Below are positions 7,757-15,969 of a stretch of 64,000 bases of DNA, piece after piece. Made by a program: the position numbers and the translations under genes. Source of the DNA: Woeseiaceae bacterium (lineage in GTDB: Bacteria > Pseudomonadota > Gammaproteobacteria > Steroidobacterales > Woeseiaceae). Numbering within the stretch: the stretch's first letter is position 1; each line of letters begins with the position of its first letter. The notes under the pieces were generated by a model. It was not told where the DNA came from. It made no database searches and was given only the letters and a program-made list of their open reading frames with translations. The stretch spans positions 62,001 through 126,000 of the forward strand of contig JANQGQ010000016.1 in the NCBI GenBank assembly GCA_028277185.1, read 5' to 3'.

Positions 7757-8419
7757 CTATTTCGCCCGCCCTCGATCCGGTGGCGTGATACGCATCGTCA
7801 CCCGCGGTATCCAGTTGCGCGGCAGATTCTCGAGCCGCTTGCGGACGACCTTAAAGCCCGCCCGCCGGAACAGCGGCTCGGTCCCGACGTAGGCGTTGTC
7901 GTCGGCGGTCCGTTCGGCACCGGCCCGCGGATAGGCTTCGACAGCCGACGCACCGTGTGCCATGGCGTAGTCGACCGCTGCCCGGATCATGGCAAGCGCA
8001 ACGCCCCGGCCGCGAGCCGTCTTCCGCACGGTGACGCAGGGGATGACCCAGACATCGACCTCGTCGACGCGCGGCGTCGCGCGCGATCGGTCGATGCGCG
8101 TCAGCTCGCCGCGGGGCGCAACGGCGACCCAACCCACGGCCTCGTCGTCCGCGAACGCCAGCAGGCCGGGTGCTCGCCGCCGCCGGGCGAGTGCGGTCAT
8201 CGCATCGCGCCGGCGCTGACTGGTCGAACCCGCACCGGGCAGCTCACGCAGTTGGGCGTCGGTCAAACGCGGAAACATGCACCAGCAACCCGCGCCCCAG
8301 CTACCGCGCAGTACCCTTCCGAGGTCGTCCATCAGGCGAGGCTTCAATGGACGGAAATCGAGTACCGCGCTCTCGTTTTTCCGCTCGCGTTTTCGGCGTG
8401 TCGGTGTTTCCCGCGGCAT
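7757..8419 (-). CDS. GNAT-family N-acetyltransferase
   Basis: A 220-residue cytoplasmic protein. The acetyl-CoA pyrophosphate loop is visible as VRKTARGRGVALAMI (R-x-x-G-x-G/A type), preceded by the beta-4 strand DVWVIPCVTV and followed by AVDYAMAHGASAVEAYP and the closing FRRAGFKVV, the standard GNAT motif A/B order. The basic N-terminus (about 18 residues) is outside the fold and Met30 is an alternative start. Similar proteins are annotated only as GNAT acetyltransferases; the substrate is unknown. It stands alone between the toxin-antitoxin pair and the alanine racemase operon. Confidence 0.8.
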   Translation of the reverse strand: MPRETPTRRKRERKNESAVLDFRPLKPRLMDDLGRVLRGSWGAGCWCMFPRLTDAQLRELPGAGSTSQRRRDAMTALARRRRAPGLLAFADDEAVGWVAVAPRGELTRIDRSRATPRVDEVDVWVIPCVTVRKTARGRGVALAMIRAAVDYAMAHGASAVEAYPRAGAERTADDNAYVGTEPLFRRAGFKVVRKRLENLPRNWIPRVTMRITPPDRGRAK

Positions 8420-8487
8420 CCTGTCGTTCAGTGCTGGGTGTGCCGCTCGAAACTTAGCACAAGGCCAGCCGGCTCGCGTCGCGACCC

Positions 8488-9564
8488 TCAGCCGTTCAAA
8501 TACAGCTTCGGCACACGCTCTGAAACACGCGTCATCAGTTCGTAGCCGATCGTGCCGACGGCGGCGGCAACCTTCTGAATCGGCAGACGATCACCCCAGA
8601 GCTCGACGGTGTCGCCCACCGACACGTCGTCGTGACCGGTCAGATCGATCGTAATCATGTCCATGGAGACAACGCCCGCAAGCGGCGCGATGCGGCCATT
8701 GACGAACACCGGGGTACCGTCCGGCGCATGCCGCGGGTAACCGTCGCCGTAGCCGACCGCAACCGTGCCGATCACCGCGGGCTGCTCAGCGGTCCAACGG
8801 GCGCCGTAGCCGACCGACTCGCCGGCCGCGATCTCGCGCAGCGCGATCAACTCTGCCTCGAAGCGCATGGCGGGCCTGAGCGGCTCGCCGGCCGGGTGCC
8901 CGCCGGGCAGCGGCGAATCGCCGTAGAGCATGTAGCCTGCGCGGTTCCAGTCGGCGTGGCTTTCCGGCCACGCGAGGATTGCCGCCGAGTTGCTGATGCT
9001 CCGCGGCAGATCGAGCCCGCGCGTCGCCGCGGCGAAAGCTCGAAGCTGTGCCCGCGTGTGCGTGTTGCCCGGCTCGTCGGCGCACGCGAGATGCGTACAC
9101 AGAACGGGCTTATCGACCAGCAGGCCGCGATGCGTCAAGTCGTCGACTACGCGCCCGGCGTCAGCCGCCGGAAACCCCAGCCGGTGCATGCCCGTGTCGA
9201 GCTTGATCCAGGCCTTGACGGGGACGCCCGACGCCGCCAGCGCCGAAATCTGCTCCGCGTCGTGCAGCATCACGGTGAGGTCGCGGACACGCGCCTCGGC
9301 GAAGCCTGCCGCATCGTGCACGCCCTCGAGCACGAGGACCGGAGAGGTGACCCCCGCTTCGCGCAGCGAAACCGCCTCCTCGAGAATCGCCACCGCAAGC
9401 GCCGGCGCCAGCGGTGCGAGCGCGTTCGCGACCTCGAGCATGCCGTGGCCGTAGGCGTTCGCCTTGATCACGGGCATCGTCCGCGCTGCCGGCGCCAGTT
9501 CGCAGGCGTAACGGTAGTTGGCGCGTATCGCGGCGAGATCGATGACTGCCCGCGTGCCGCGCAC
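8488..9564 (-). CDS. alr: Alanine racemase
   Basis: PLP-dependent racemase interconverting L- and D-alanine. The 358-residue protein has the standard length. PLP-binding Lys34 sits in VIKANAYGHG and the opposing catalytic Tyr lies near residue 272 in VGYGDGYPRH, followed by the SMDMITIDLT segment of the C-terminal barrel. The start is a GTG, two bases after the stop of the upstream serine hydrolase, so both are on one leftward transcript that may also begin with the NhaC gene. In this neighbourhood it may serve catabolism of D-Ala released from muropeptides (DadX-like role) rather than wall synthesis. That role is inferred. Confidence 0.93.
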   Translation of the reverse strand: MRGTRAVIDLAAIRANYRYACELAPAARTMPVIKANAYGHGMLEVANALAPLAPALAVAILEEAVSLREAGVTSPVLVLEGVHDAAGFAEARVRDLTVMLHDAEQISALAASGVPVKAWIKLDTGMHRLGFPAADAGRVVDDLTHRGLLVDKPVLCTHLACADEPGNTHTRAQLRAFAAATRGLDLPRSISNSAAILAWPESHADWNRAGYMLYGDSPLPGGHPAGEPLRPAMRFEAELIALREIAAGESVGYGARWTAEQPAVIGTVAVGYGDGYPRHAPDGTPVFVNGRIAPLAGVVSMDMITIDLTGHDDVSVGDTVELWGDRLPIQKVAAAVGTIGYELMTRVSERVPKLYLNG

Positions 9565-9566
9565 GG

Positions 9567-11114
9567 CTAGTCCGCCTCGATGCGCGTGAAGTCGAGATCC
9601 CGGTAGTTGAAGCTCCAGTCGGTCGTCTCGGGCAGCGGCTCGAGCAACATGCGCATGCCCTCGGCCGCCGGCAGGAAATCGACGAACGCGTCGCCGTCGA
9701 GCGTGCGATCAGACCAGCGCGCGACGAAGCGATTGCTGCCGTGGGGGTAGAGCGGACCCTTCATCCGCGGCGACTTCCTGGACGCGAACCACAGGGTGTC
9801 GCGCTCTACGTAGACGTCGACGCCGCCGAACCACGGGTCTTCGTAGTAGCCGGCGTAGGCGTCCAGCGGCATGGCCGCGCGCGCGTCGTCGCTGACGATC
9901 GTCAGGGCTTCGCCTCCGGCCGCGTCGCCTGCCGCCGGCTCGGGCGTGAACTCCGCAATCCAGTCGACGTCGCGGACGCCCAGCCAGGGCCGGACGATAC
10001 TGTTGGCAATCGCGGCCCGTGCCGGGCCCGTCATGCCGCCGTTCGTCAGAACGACGACCCCGAGACCGATCTCCGGGATCAATACGACGTTCGAGCCCCA
10101 GCCCGTGAAGGTGCCGGTATGGGCAACCTCCTTGTAGCCGTGCACGTCGGCCAGCCGCCAGCCCAGGCCGTAGGCCTTGAAGTGGGTCCCGTCGCGATTC
10201 CGGTCGCGCTCGCCGACCGGGCGAATCGTCTTCGGCGACCACATGTTTTGGGCCTCGGCCTCGCTCCAGAAGCGCGTGCCGTCGGCGCTCGTGCCGAACG
10301 CAAGCTGTAACTTCGTCCAGATCAGCATGTCGTCGAGACTGCAGCGGACGCCGCCGGCCGCTGCCGACATCGAGGTCGTTGAACTGATGCGATTGCGATC
10401 GACGACGGTCAGCTTGCCTTCCACGAGGCTGTGGGGGACCGCAAGGTTCTGCATCTCCTGCGCCGGAATGTCGCCCGCGAAGCAGCGCCCGAGACCGAGC
10501 GCACCGAGCAGGCGCCGGTCGACGAAGTCCTCCCAGCTCTGCCCGGTAACAGCCGGAATCAGCTCGCCGGCGACGATGTAGAGCGTGTTGTCGTAGGCAT
10601 ACTCGGTCCGGAAATCGCTGGCCGGCTCGAAGTAGCGCAGGCCACGGATCACGTCGTCGCGCGTGAAGGCGTTCGGCTTCGGCCAGAGCATCAGGTCGCC
10701 GGCGCCGAGCCCGAGGCCCGAGCGATGCGTGAGCAGATCGACGACGTTGAACTCGCGGGTGATCCAGTCGTCGTGCAGACCGAACGCCGGAATGTGGTCG
10801 ACTACTTTGTCGTCCCAGGCAAGCCTGCCCTCGTCGACCAGCATCGCGAGGGCGGCCGTCGTCATAGCCTTGCTGTTGGACGCCACGCGAAACAGCGTTC
10901 CACCGTCGATCGGCTCCGGCTTGCCAAGCTCGCGAATCCCGTAGCCGCGCGCATGGACGACCTGACCGTCCTTGACGACGCCGACCGCAACCCCCGGTAC
11001 CGAAAAAGCCTGCATCGCGGCTTCCACGGTGCGATCGATGTCGCGAGGCCCGGGTGCCGTCGCACAGGCGGACAGCAGACAGGCCGACAGAAGCAGGGAC
11101 AGGCGTTTCGTCAT
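9567..11114 (-). CDS. Serine hydrolase lipoprotein, class C beta-lactamase / EstB family
   Basis: A 515-residue secreted protein with a lipobox (LLSAC, Cys17). The beta-lactamase catalytic elements are present: SxxK as S79-NS-K82, YxN as YAYDN, and HTG in place of KTG (VAHTGTFTGWG). A C-terminal extension after about residue 390 resembles DUF3471-type domains found in D-aminopeptidase-like and penicillin-binding-protein-like hydrolases. The ATG at 11114 is preferred because it begins directly with the signal peptide. It is placed between an NhaC-type transporter and alanine racemase, so a D-amino-acid peptide or muropeptide substrate is plausible; an esterase is the alternative. Confidence 0.85.
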   Translation of the reverse strand: MTKRLSLLLSACLLSACATAPGPRDIDRTVEAAMQAFSVPGVAVGVVKDGQVVHARGYGIRELGKPEPIDGGTLFRVASNSKAMTTAALAMLVDEGRLAWDDKVVDHIPAFGLHDDWITREFNVVDLLTHRSGLGLGAGDLMLWPKPNAFTRDDVIRGLRYFEPASDFRTEYAYDNTLYIVAGELIPAVTGQSWEDFVDRRLLGALGLGRCFAGDIPAQEMQNLAVPHSLVEGKLTVVDRNRISSTTSMSAAAGGVRCSLDDMLIWTKLQLAFGTSADGTRFWSEAEAQNMWSPKTIRPVGERDRNRDGTHFKAYGLGWRLADVHGYKEVAHTGTFTGWGSNVVLIPEIGLGVVVLTNGGMTGPARAAIANSIVRPWLGVRDVDWIAEFTPEPAAGDAAGGEALTIVSDDARAAMPLDAYAGYYEDPWFGGVDVYVERDTLWFASRKSPRMKGPLYPHGSNRFVARWSDRTLDGDAFVDFLPAAEGMRMLLEPLPETTDWSFNYRDLDFTRIEAD

Positions 11115-11145
11115 TCGTGCAGATCCGGGGTGAGCGAGGTCCCGC

Positions 11146-12516
11146 TCAGAACAGCAGGAGTCCGGTGACAATGTACATCAGGAACGCGATACCGCCGCCG
11201 AAGAGCGCGTACGGCAGCTGCGTGCGCACGTGCTCGAGCAGATCGCAACCCGATGCAATCGAGGAAACGGCCGTCGTATCGCTGATCGGCGAGCAGTGAT
11301 CGCCGAAGACCCCGCCGCCCAGAATGGCGGCCAGAAGCAGCGCTGGCGGCAGGTCCATCGCAGCAACCAGCGGCATGCCGAGCGGTATCAGTATCGCGAA
11401 GGTGCCCCAGGACGTGCCGGTCGAGAACGAAATGAGCGCGCCGGCGATGAACAGCATCGCCGGAACCAGAAACTTGGGCAGCGCGCCGCTCACGATGCTG
11501 GCGATATAGTCGCCGGTACCGAGATCGCCGAGGCTGGAGCCGAGCGCCAGCGCGAGGAGCAGGATCGTGACCAGGGGCAGCAGATCGCTCATGCCGTGAA
11601 AACCGATCTTCACGAGTTCGCCGTGCTGATAGTGGCCGTTCAGGAGCATCTGCAGATAGGCGACCAAGGTCGCAAGCGCCGTCGCGTAGAGGACCGATTT
11701 CGAACCGCTGCCCGCGGTGATGTCGCCATCGCCGGTCCACAGCATGAAGCCGATCATGCCGAACACCATGACCGCAAGCGGCACGATCATGTAGCGGGCC
11801 TTGGTCGCCTTGACCTCGTCGGCATCGTCACCCGTGTGCTCGACGAGCGACGGGCTGGTTGCCAGTGGACCGAAATAGCGGCCGCTCGCGGCGGTCAGAA
11901 ACACCACAAGTAGCGTGACCAGCGCGTAGAAGTTGTAAGGAATCGAGCCCCAGAGCACTTCGGCCGAGCTCGCGCCGAGCTCGTAGTTGCCGAGCAGCGC
12001 CAGCACGAATGCGCCCCAACCGTTCAGCAGGATCAATATGCACACCGGCGCCGAGGTGCTGTCGATGATGTAGGCAAGCTTCGCTCGGTTTAGCCCGAAG
12101 CGGTCGAACAGGCCGCGGGACAGGATGCCGGCGGTCAGCACGCTCAGGTTCGACTCCACGAAAACCACGGTGCCTACGCCGCTCGTGAGCAGCGCCGCCT
12201 GGCGGCCGTTTTTGGCGAGGCCTTTATTGACGATCGCGACGACGACCGCCGCCACACCGCCCGACGCGCGGATATAGGCGAGGAGCGAGCCGATCATCAG
12301 GCTGAAGATGAGGAGCCGCGTGTTGCCGGGGCTTTCGAAGACCGCGACGATCCGCTCGAGCGTGTTGAGCGTGGCGGGCCCCGGTGCGCTCCAGTGATTG
12401 GCCACGAGCAACAGCTCTGCGGTGAAGATCGCGAGCAGGAGCGCAACGATGACTTCCCTGCGCCAGAGTACGACGGCGATCGCCACGACCGGTGGCAACA
12501 CCGAAATCCATTCCAT
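11146..12516 (-). CDS. NhaC-family Na+/H+ antiporter-like membrane transporter
   Basis: A 456-residue polytopic inner-membrane protein with about eleven hydrophobic segments. It carries family hallmarks: FVESNLSVLTAG, SFSTGTSWGTFAILIP and GGGVFGDHCSPISDTT, where the buried Asp/His/Ser cluster is conserved in NhaC and its arginine/malate-lactate relatives. It is the first gene of the leftward hydrolase-racemase group, 31 bases before the lipoprotein hydrolase. NhaC relatives include ion-coupled organic-substrate antiporters, so it may export or import a salvage product rather than just Na+. It is divergent from lysA across a 132-bp AT-rich gap. Confidence 0.85.
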   Translation of the reverse strand: MEWISVLPPVVAIAVVLWRREVIVALLLAIFTAELLLVANHWSAPGPATLNTLERIVAVFESPGNTRLLIFSLMIGSLLAYIRASGGVAAVVVAIVNKGLAKNGRQAALLTSGVGTVVFVESNLSVLTAGILSRGLFDRFGLNRAKLAYIIDSTSAPVCILILLNGWGAFVLALLGNYELGASSAEVLWGSIPYNFYALVTLLVVFLTAASGRYFGPLATSPSLVEHTGDDADEVKATKARYMIVPLAVMVFGMIGFMLWTGDGDITAGSGSKSVLYATALATLVAYLQMLLNGHYQHGELVKIGFHGMSDLLPLVTILLLALALGSSLGDLGTGDYIASIVSGALPKFLVPAMLFIAGALISFSTGTSWGTFAILIPLGMPLVAAMDLPPALLLAAILGGGVFGDHCSPISDTTAVSSIASGCDLLEHVRTQLPYALFGGGIAFLMYIVTGLLLF

Positions 12517-12648
12517 CCGCGCCGCGCTCCCCCGTTAACCGAATCGCAGGATAAATCCAGAACCGATATCGAGATAGGTTCTAATCATTTATTCCTGATC
12601 AGTCAAATACTACAATAAATTATTCCTTTCGGTTTCGGGGGCTTGTGA

Positions 12649-13914
12649 GTGTTTGCGTATCGCGGCGATGACTACTTCGCGGAGAGCGTCCGCGTGCGCG
12701 ATCTGGCCGAGGCCTGCGGTACGCCGTTCTATTGCTATTCGCGCGCCGGCATCGAGACCGCCTATCGGCGCTACGAGACGGCGTTTCGCGGCCTCGACGT
12801 CGCGATCTGCTATGCACTCAAGGCCAATTCGAATCAGGCGATCATCGGGCTTCTGGCAGAACTCGGTGCCGGTGCGGACGTCGTCTCCGGCGGCGAGCTG
12901 CGTCGCGCGCTCCGCGCACGCGTCGCTCCGGAGAAGATCGTGTTCGCCGGCGTCGCGAAGACCGCCCCGGAGATCGAGCTTGCCCTCGACGCCGGTATCC
13001 GTCAGTTCAACGTGGAGTCGGTACCCGAACTCGAAGCGATCAGCCGGATCGCGGCCGGGCGGGGCCAGGAGGCCGTCGTGGCGTTTCGCATCAACCCCGA
13101 CGTCGATGCGCATACGCACGAGAAGATCTCGACCGGGAAGTCCGAGGATAAGTTCGGTATTCCATGGCGGTCGGCGCGCGCCGCGTACCGGCACGCCGCC
13201 ACGCTACCGGGTATCCGCATCGCCGGCGTCGCGATGCACATCGGCTCGCAGATTCTGTCCCTCGACCCCTACGCCCAGGCTTTCGGGCGAATTGCCGATC
13301 TCGTTGCCGATCTGCGTGCCGACGGTCACGCGATCGACACGATCGACCTCGGCGGCGGACTCGGTGTCGCCTACTCGAACGACCAGCCCTCCCCGCCGTC
13401 CGCCAATGAGTACGCCGACCTCGTTCGCCAGACGCTCGGCCACCTCGACTGCCGCTTCGTCATCGAGCCCGGTCGCTCGATCGTGGCGATGGCGGGCGTG
13501 CTCGTCAGCCGCGTCATCTACGTAAAGGAAGGCAGCGCGAGACAGTTTCTGATCATCGACGCCGCGATGAACGACTTCCTCCGCCCGAGCATGTACGGCG
13601 CCTATCACCACATCGCGCCCGCGAAGAGGAACGGCGGGCCGGGCGTCGCCTACGACGTCGTGGGGCCCGTCTGCGAGACCGGCGATACGTTCGCGCGCAA
13701 CCGGACGCTCCCGGAGCAGGCGGCGGGCGACTTCGTCGCGATCGAAGGCGCCGGCGCCTACGGTAGCGTCATGGCTTCCGGCTACAACACCCGTCTGAAC
13801 GCGCCGGAGATACTCGTGGCGGGCGACGACTACCGGGTCATCCGCAAGCGGCCCGACTACGACAGCCTGATCGACCTGGACTTCGTCTGGGGGGATGGGG
13901 AGAAGACGTGCTAA
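12649..13914 (+). CDS. lysA: Diaminopimelate decarboxylase
   Basis: Decarboxylates meso-diaminopimelate to L-lysine; a 421-residue fold-III PLP enzyme. Lys58 in CYALKANSN binds PLP; other hallmarks are VSGGELRRAL, AMHIGSQI, DLGGGLGVAY, EPGRSIVA, GPVCETGD (substrate-binding Cys of the partner subunit) and GAYGSVMASGYN. The start is GTG at 12649 after a GGGG-rich stretch; no in-frame ATG fits better. It is monocistronic, divergent from nhaC and convergent with the MurR-type regulator, whose stop overlaps its own by 3 bases. Among murein-salvage genes it would recycle DAP to lysine, though a housekeeping role is equally possible. Confidence 0.93.
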   Translation: MFAYRGDDYFAESVRVRDLAEACGTPFYCYSRAGIETAYRRYETAFRGLDVAICYALKANSNQAIIGLLAELGAGADVVSGGELRRALRARVAPEKIVFAGVAKTAPEIELALDAGIRQFNVESVPELEAISRIAAGRGQEAVVAFRINPDVDAHTHEKISTGKSEDKFGIPWRSARAAYRHAATLPGIRIAGVAMHIGSQILSLDPYAQAFGRIADLVADLRADGHAIDTIDLGGGLGVAYSNDQPSPPSANEYADLVRQTLGHLDCRFVIEPGRSIVAMAGVLVSRVIYVKEGSARQFLIIDAAMNDFLRPSMYGAYHHIAPAKRNGGPGVAYDVVGPVCETGDTFARNRTLPEQAAGDFVAIEGAGAYGSVMASGYNTRLNAPEILVAGDDYRVIRKRPDYDSLIDLDFVWGDGEKTC

Positions 13915-14744
13915 GAGGCGTCGCTCGCACGGCTCTTGCCGGACAGCATGCGACCGCTATCGCTGACGAGAGCGAAGTAGACGAGGTCGACGACATGCTG
14001 CCGGGAAACCGCTGCAAGCACGGCCGACAAACCCGTCTCGGTGGCAGCCGATGCCATGTAAAGACGCACGTCGGCAAGCGCCGACACCGGGTTGCCGCCC
14101 GGGCCGGTCATCGAGACGATGGCAACACCCGCTTTTTTCGCCTGCTTCACGATCTGAATCAGCGCCGGCTCCTGGCCGAGATCGGAGCACGCCACGAGGC
14201 AGTCGCCGCGCGTCAGCGTCGCGACGCCGGAGAGCTGCAGATGCGCGTCCCCTTCGGCGATCACGGCCTTCCCGAGCGTCATGAGCTTAAGCGACAGGTC
14301 GCGGGAGGCGATGTAGGCATTGCCGACGCCGATGACCTGCACGCGGCCGGCGTGGGCGATGGCGCTGACCGCCGCATCGATCCGGCGTTCGTCGTTGAGC
14401 TCACTCGCGCGAAGAAGCGCCTCGCTCTTGCTGCGATAGAGCTCCTCGCGCGGCGACACCGCCGCGCTGCGATCGCGGGCGTCGGCGCTCTGCAGGAGCG
14501 CTACGTTGGCACCTTGCTTGATCACCGACTCGTGAATGGCGAGCTTCAGGTCCGTGAAACCTTTGTAGCCGATCTTCTGGCTGAACTTGACCACACTGGA
14601 CTGGCTGACGCCGACCGATGCCGCGATCTGCTGCGACGAGTAGTCTCTGATCAGCGGCGCATTCTCGAGGATGAAGTCGGCGAGCTTCTTCTCGTTCGCA
14701 GACATCTCGTCACGCGCCGAGCGGATGATGGCGAGGCAGGACAT
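13911..14744 (-). CDS. MurR/RpiR-family transcriptional regulator
   Basis: A 277-residue regulator. An N-terminal RpiR helix-turn-helix (about residues 20-60, with AASVGVSQSSVVKFSQKIGYKG written in two parts: AASVGVSQSSVV and KFSQKIGYKG) precedes a SIS sugar-phosphate domain (about residues 115-250, RVQVIGVGNAYIASRDLSLK and VSMTGPGGNPVSALADV). The ATG at 14744 is the last Met before the conserved helix; two others lie 9-12 bases upstream. SIS-type RpiR proteins sense phosphosugars; next to nagZ the likely effector is MurNAc- or GlcNAc-phosphate. It is divergent from nagZ, so it probably controls the 99-bp shared promoter region. Confidence 0.88.
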   Translation of the reverse strand: MSCLAIIRSARDEMSANEKKLADFILENAPLIRDYSSQQIAASVGVSQSSVVKFSQKIGYKGFTDLKLAIHESVIKQGANVALLQSADARDRSAAVSPREELYRSKSEALLRASELNDERRIDAAVSAIAHAGRVQVIGVGNAYIASRDLSLKLMTLGKAVIAEGDAHLQLSGVATLTRGDCLVACSDLGQEPALIQIVKQAKKAGVAIVSMTGPGGNPVSALADVRLYMASAATETGLSAVLAAVSRQHVVDLVYFALVSDSGRMLSGKSRASDAS

Positions 14745-14828
14745 GCCGCGCATCATAGAACAAAGCCCGCTGCCCGCGCATGGTGCAGCGCCGCAAAAAC
14801 GCCGCGAATCGCCGTAACCTCCCAATTT

Positions 14829-14842
14829 GACAGAAGTCTGTC
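14829..14842. promoter_or_regulatory. 14-bp perfect palindrome abutting the nagZ start
   Basis: GACAGA-AG-TCTGTC ends at the base before the GTG start of nagZ, within the murR-nagZ divergent region. It could be an operator that occludes ribosome or polymerase access, or part of a translation-control hairpin. There is no visible Shine-Dalgarno for nagZ at the usual spacing. Confidence 0.35.
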
Positions 14843-15955
14843 GTGACGGCCACCGGCGAAGAACCCGGCCAGCTGCTGCTAGTCGGTGTGCCGGGACCGA
14901 AACTCGACAGGGAAACGGCCGCGCGGTTCCGGGCGCTGCAGCCCGGTGGCTACATACTGTTCGCGCGCAACATGGCGGAGCCGGCGGAGCTCCGACGGCT
15001 CATCGACGACCTTCGCGATTTGTCCGCGGTCGAGCCGATCATCACGCTCGATCAGGAAGGCGGGCGGGTATCGCGGCTCCGGACGATCGGCAGCGAACCC
15101 CCGAGCGCTCAGGATCTCCGCGACCGAGGCGACACTTCGCTGATCGCCCGCCATGGCGAGCTGACCGGCCGGCTGCTCAGGCTCTACGGCTTCAACCTGA
15201 ACCTGTGTCCGGTCCTCGACGTCTCGTTCGACGACGACGCGGACAACTCGCTCAGGGGGCGCTGCTACGGGCGAACGCCCGCGGAAGTCATCGACAATGC
15301 AAGCGCGTTCAACACGGCGATGCGCAACGAGGGAGTGCTGTCTTCTGCGAAGCACTTTCCCGGCTATTCGGCGGCGGGCGTCGATCCGCATCATGCGCTA
15401 CCGGTCATCGAGCGAACCCTCGAGGAGCTCGAAGCCACGGAGTTCGTGCCCTTCCGCGCGTTGCTCCCGGATTGCGACAGCGTCATGGTCGGCCACGCCT
15501 GGCTCCCATGCTTCGATGCCGACCGGCCGAACTGGCCGTCGTCGCTGTCCGCGAACGTCGTCAACGGACATCTCAGGGACAACATTGGCTTCGACGGTCT
15601 CGTCATGACGGACGATCTCGATATGGGCGCCGTGCTCGATGGCATGAGCTTCGACGAGACGATCCGCCAGGCGATACTCGCCGGCAACGACCTCGCGATG
15701 ATCTGTCACCGGATCGACATGGCGGAGCGCGCCCGGTCGAGCCTCGAGAGCCTGGATGACCGCGTTCTCGATACCGCGCTCTCGCGGGTAGCGGCGCTCA
15801 AACGCAAGTTCGCTCCGCCGGGGGATTTTTCGCGCGACGCGGTGGCGGAGATCGACGCCGACATCTGGCGGCTGCGGGTCGATACGCTGGGCGAGGAACG
15901 GGCAAAGGAGCTATCGGTGGAAGACGGCAAGCGCTCACCGGTCGAGAAGTTTTAG
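14843..15955 (+). CDS. nagZ: Beta-N-acetylhexosaminidase, glycoside hydrolase family 3
   Basis: Cytoplasmic enzyme that removes GlcNAc from anhydro-muropeptides. The 370-residue protein has no signal peptide. The GH3 nucleophile is Asp257 in VMTDDLDMG; the NagZ-specific Asp/His loop is represented by KHFPGYSAAGVDPHHALP, and the substrate pocket by LDQEGGRVSRL. It is somewhat longer than typical NagZ (about 340) through a charged C-terminal tail. The GTG start follows a perfect palindrome. It is followed within 14 bases by a lipoprotein serine hydrolase, so the two form a rightward operon under probable MurR-type control. Confidence 0.92.
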   Translation: MTATGEEPGQLLLVGVPGPKLDRETAARFRALQPGGYILFARNMAEPAELRRLIDDLRDLSAVEPIITLDQEGGRVSRLRTIGSEPPSAQDLRDRGDTSLIARHGELTGRLLRLYGFNLNLCPVLDVSFDDDADNSLRGRCYGRTPAEVIDNASAFNTAMRNEGVLSSAKHFPGYSAAGVDPHHALPVIERTLEELEATEFVPFRALLPDCDSVMVGHAWLPCFDADRPNWPSSLSANVVNGHLRDNIGFDGLVMTDDLDMGAVLDGMSFDETIRQAILAGNDLAMICHRIDMAERARSSLESLDDRVLDTALSRVAALKRKFAPPGDFSRDAVAEIDADIWRLRVDTLGEERAKELSVEDGKRSPVEKF

Positions 15956-15969
15956 GAGGTAGAGCATTG

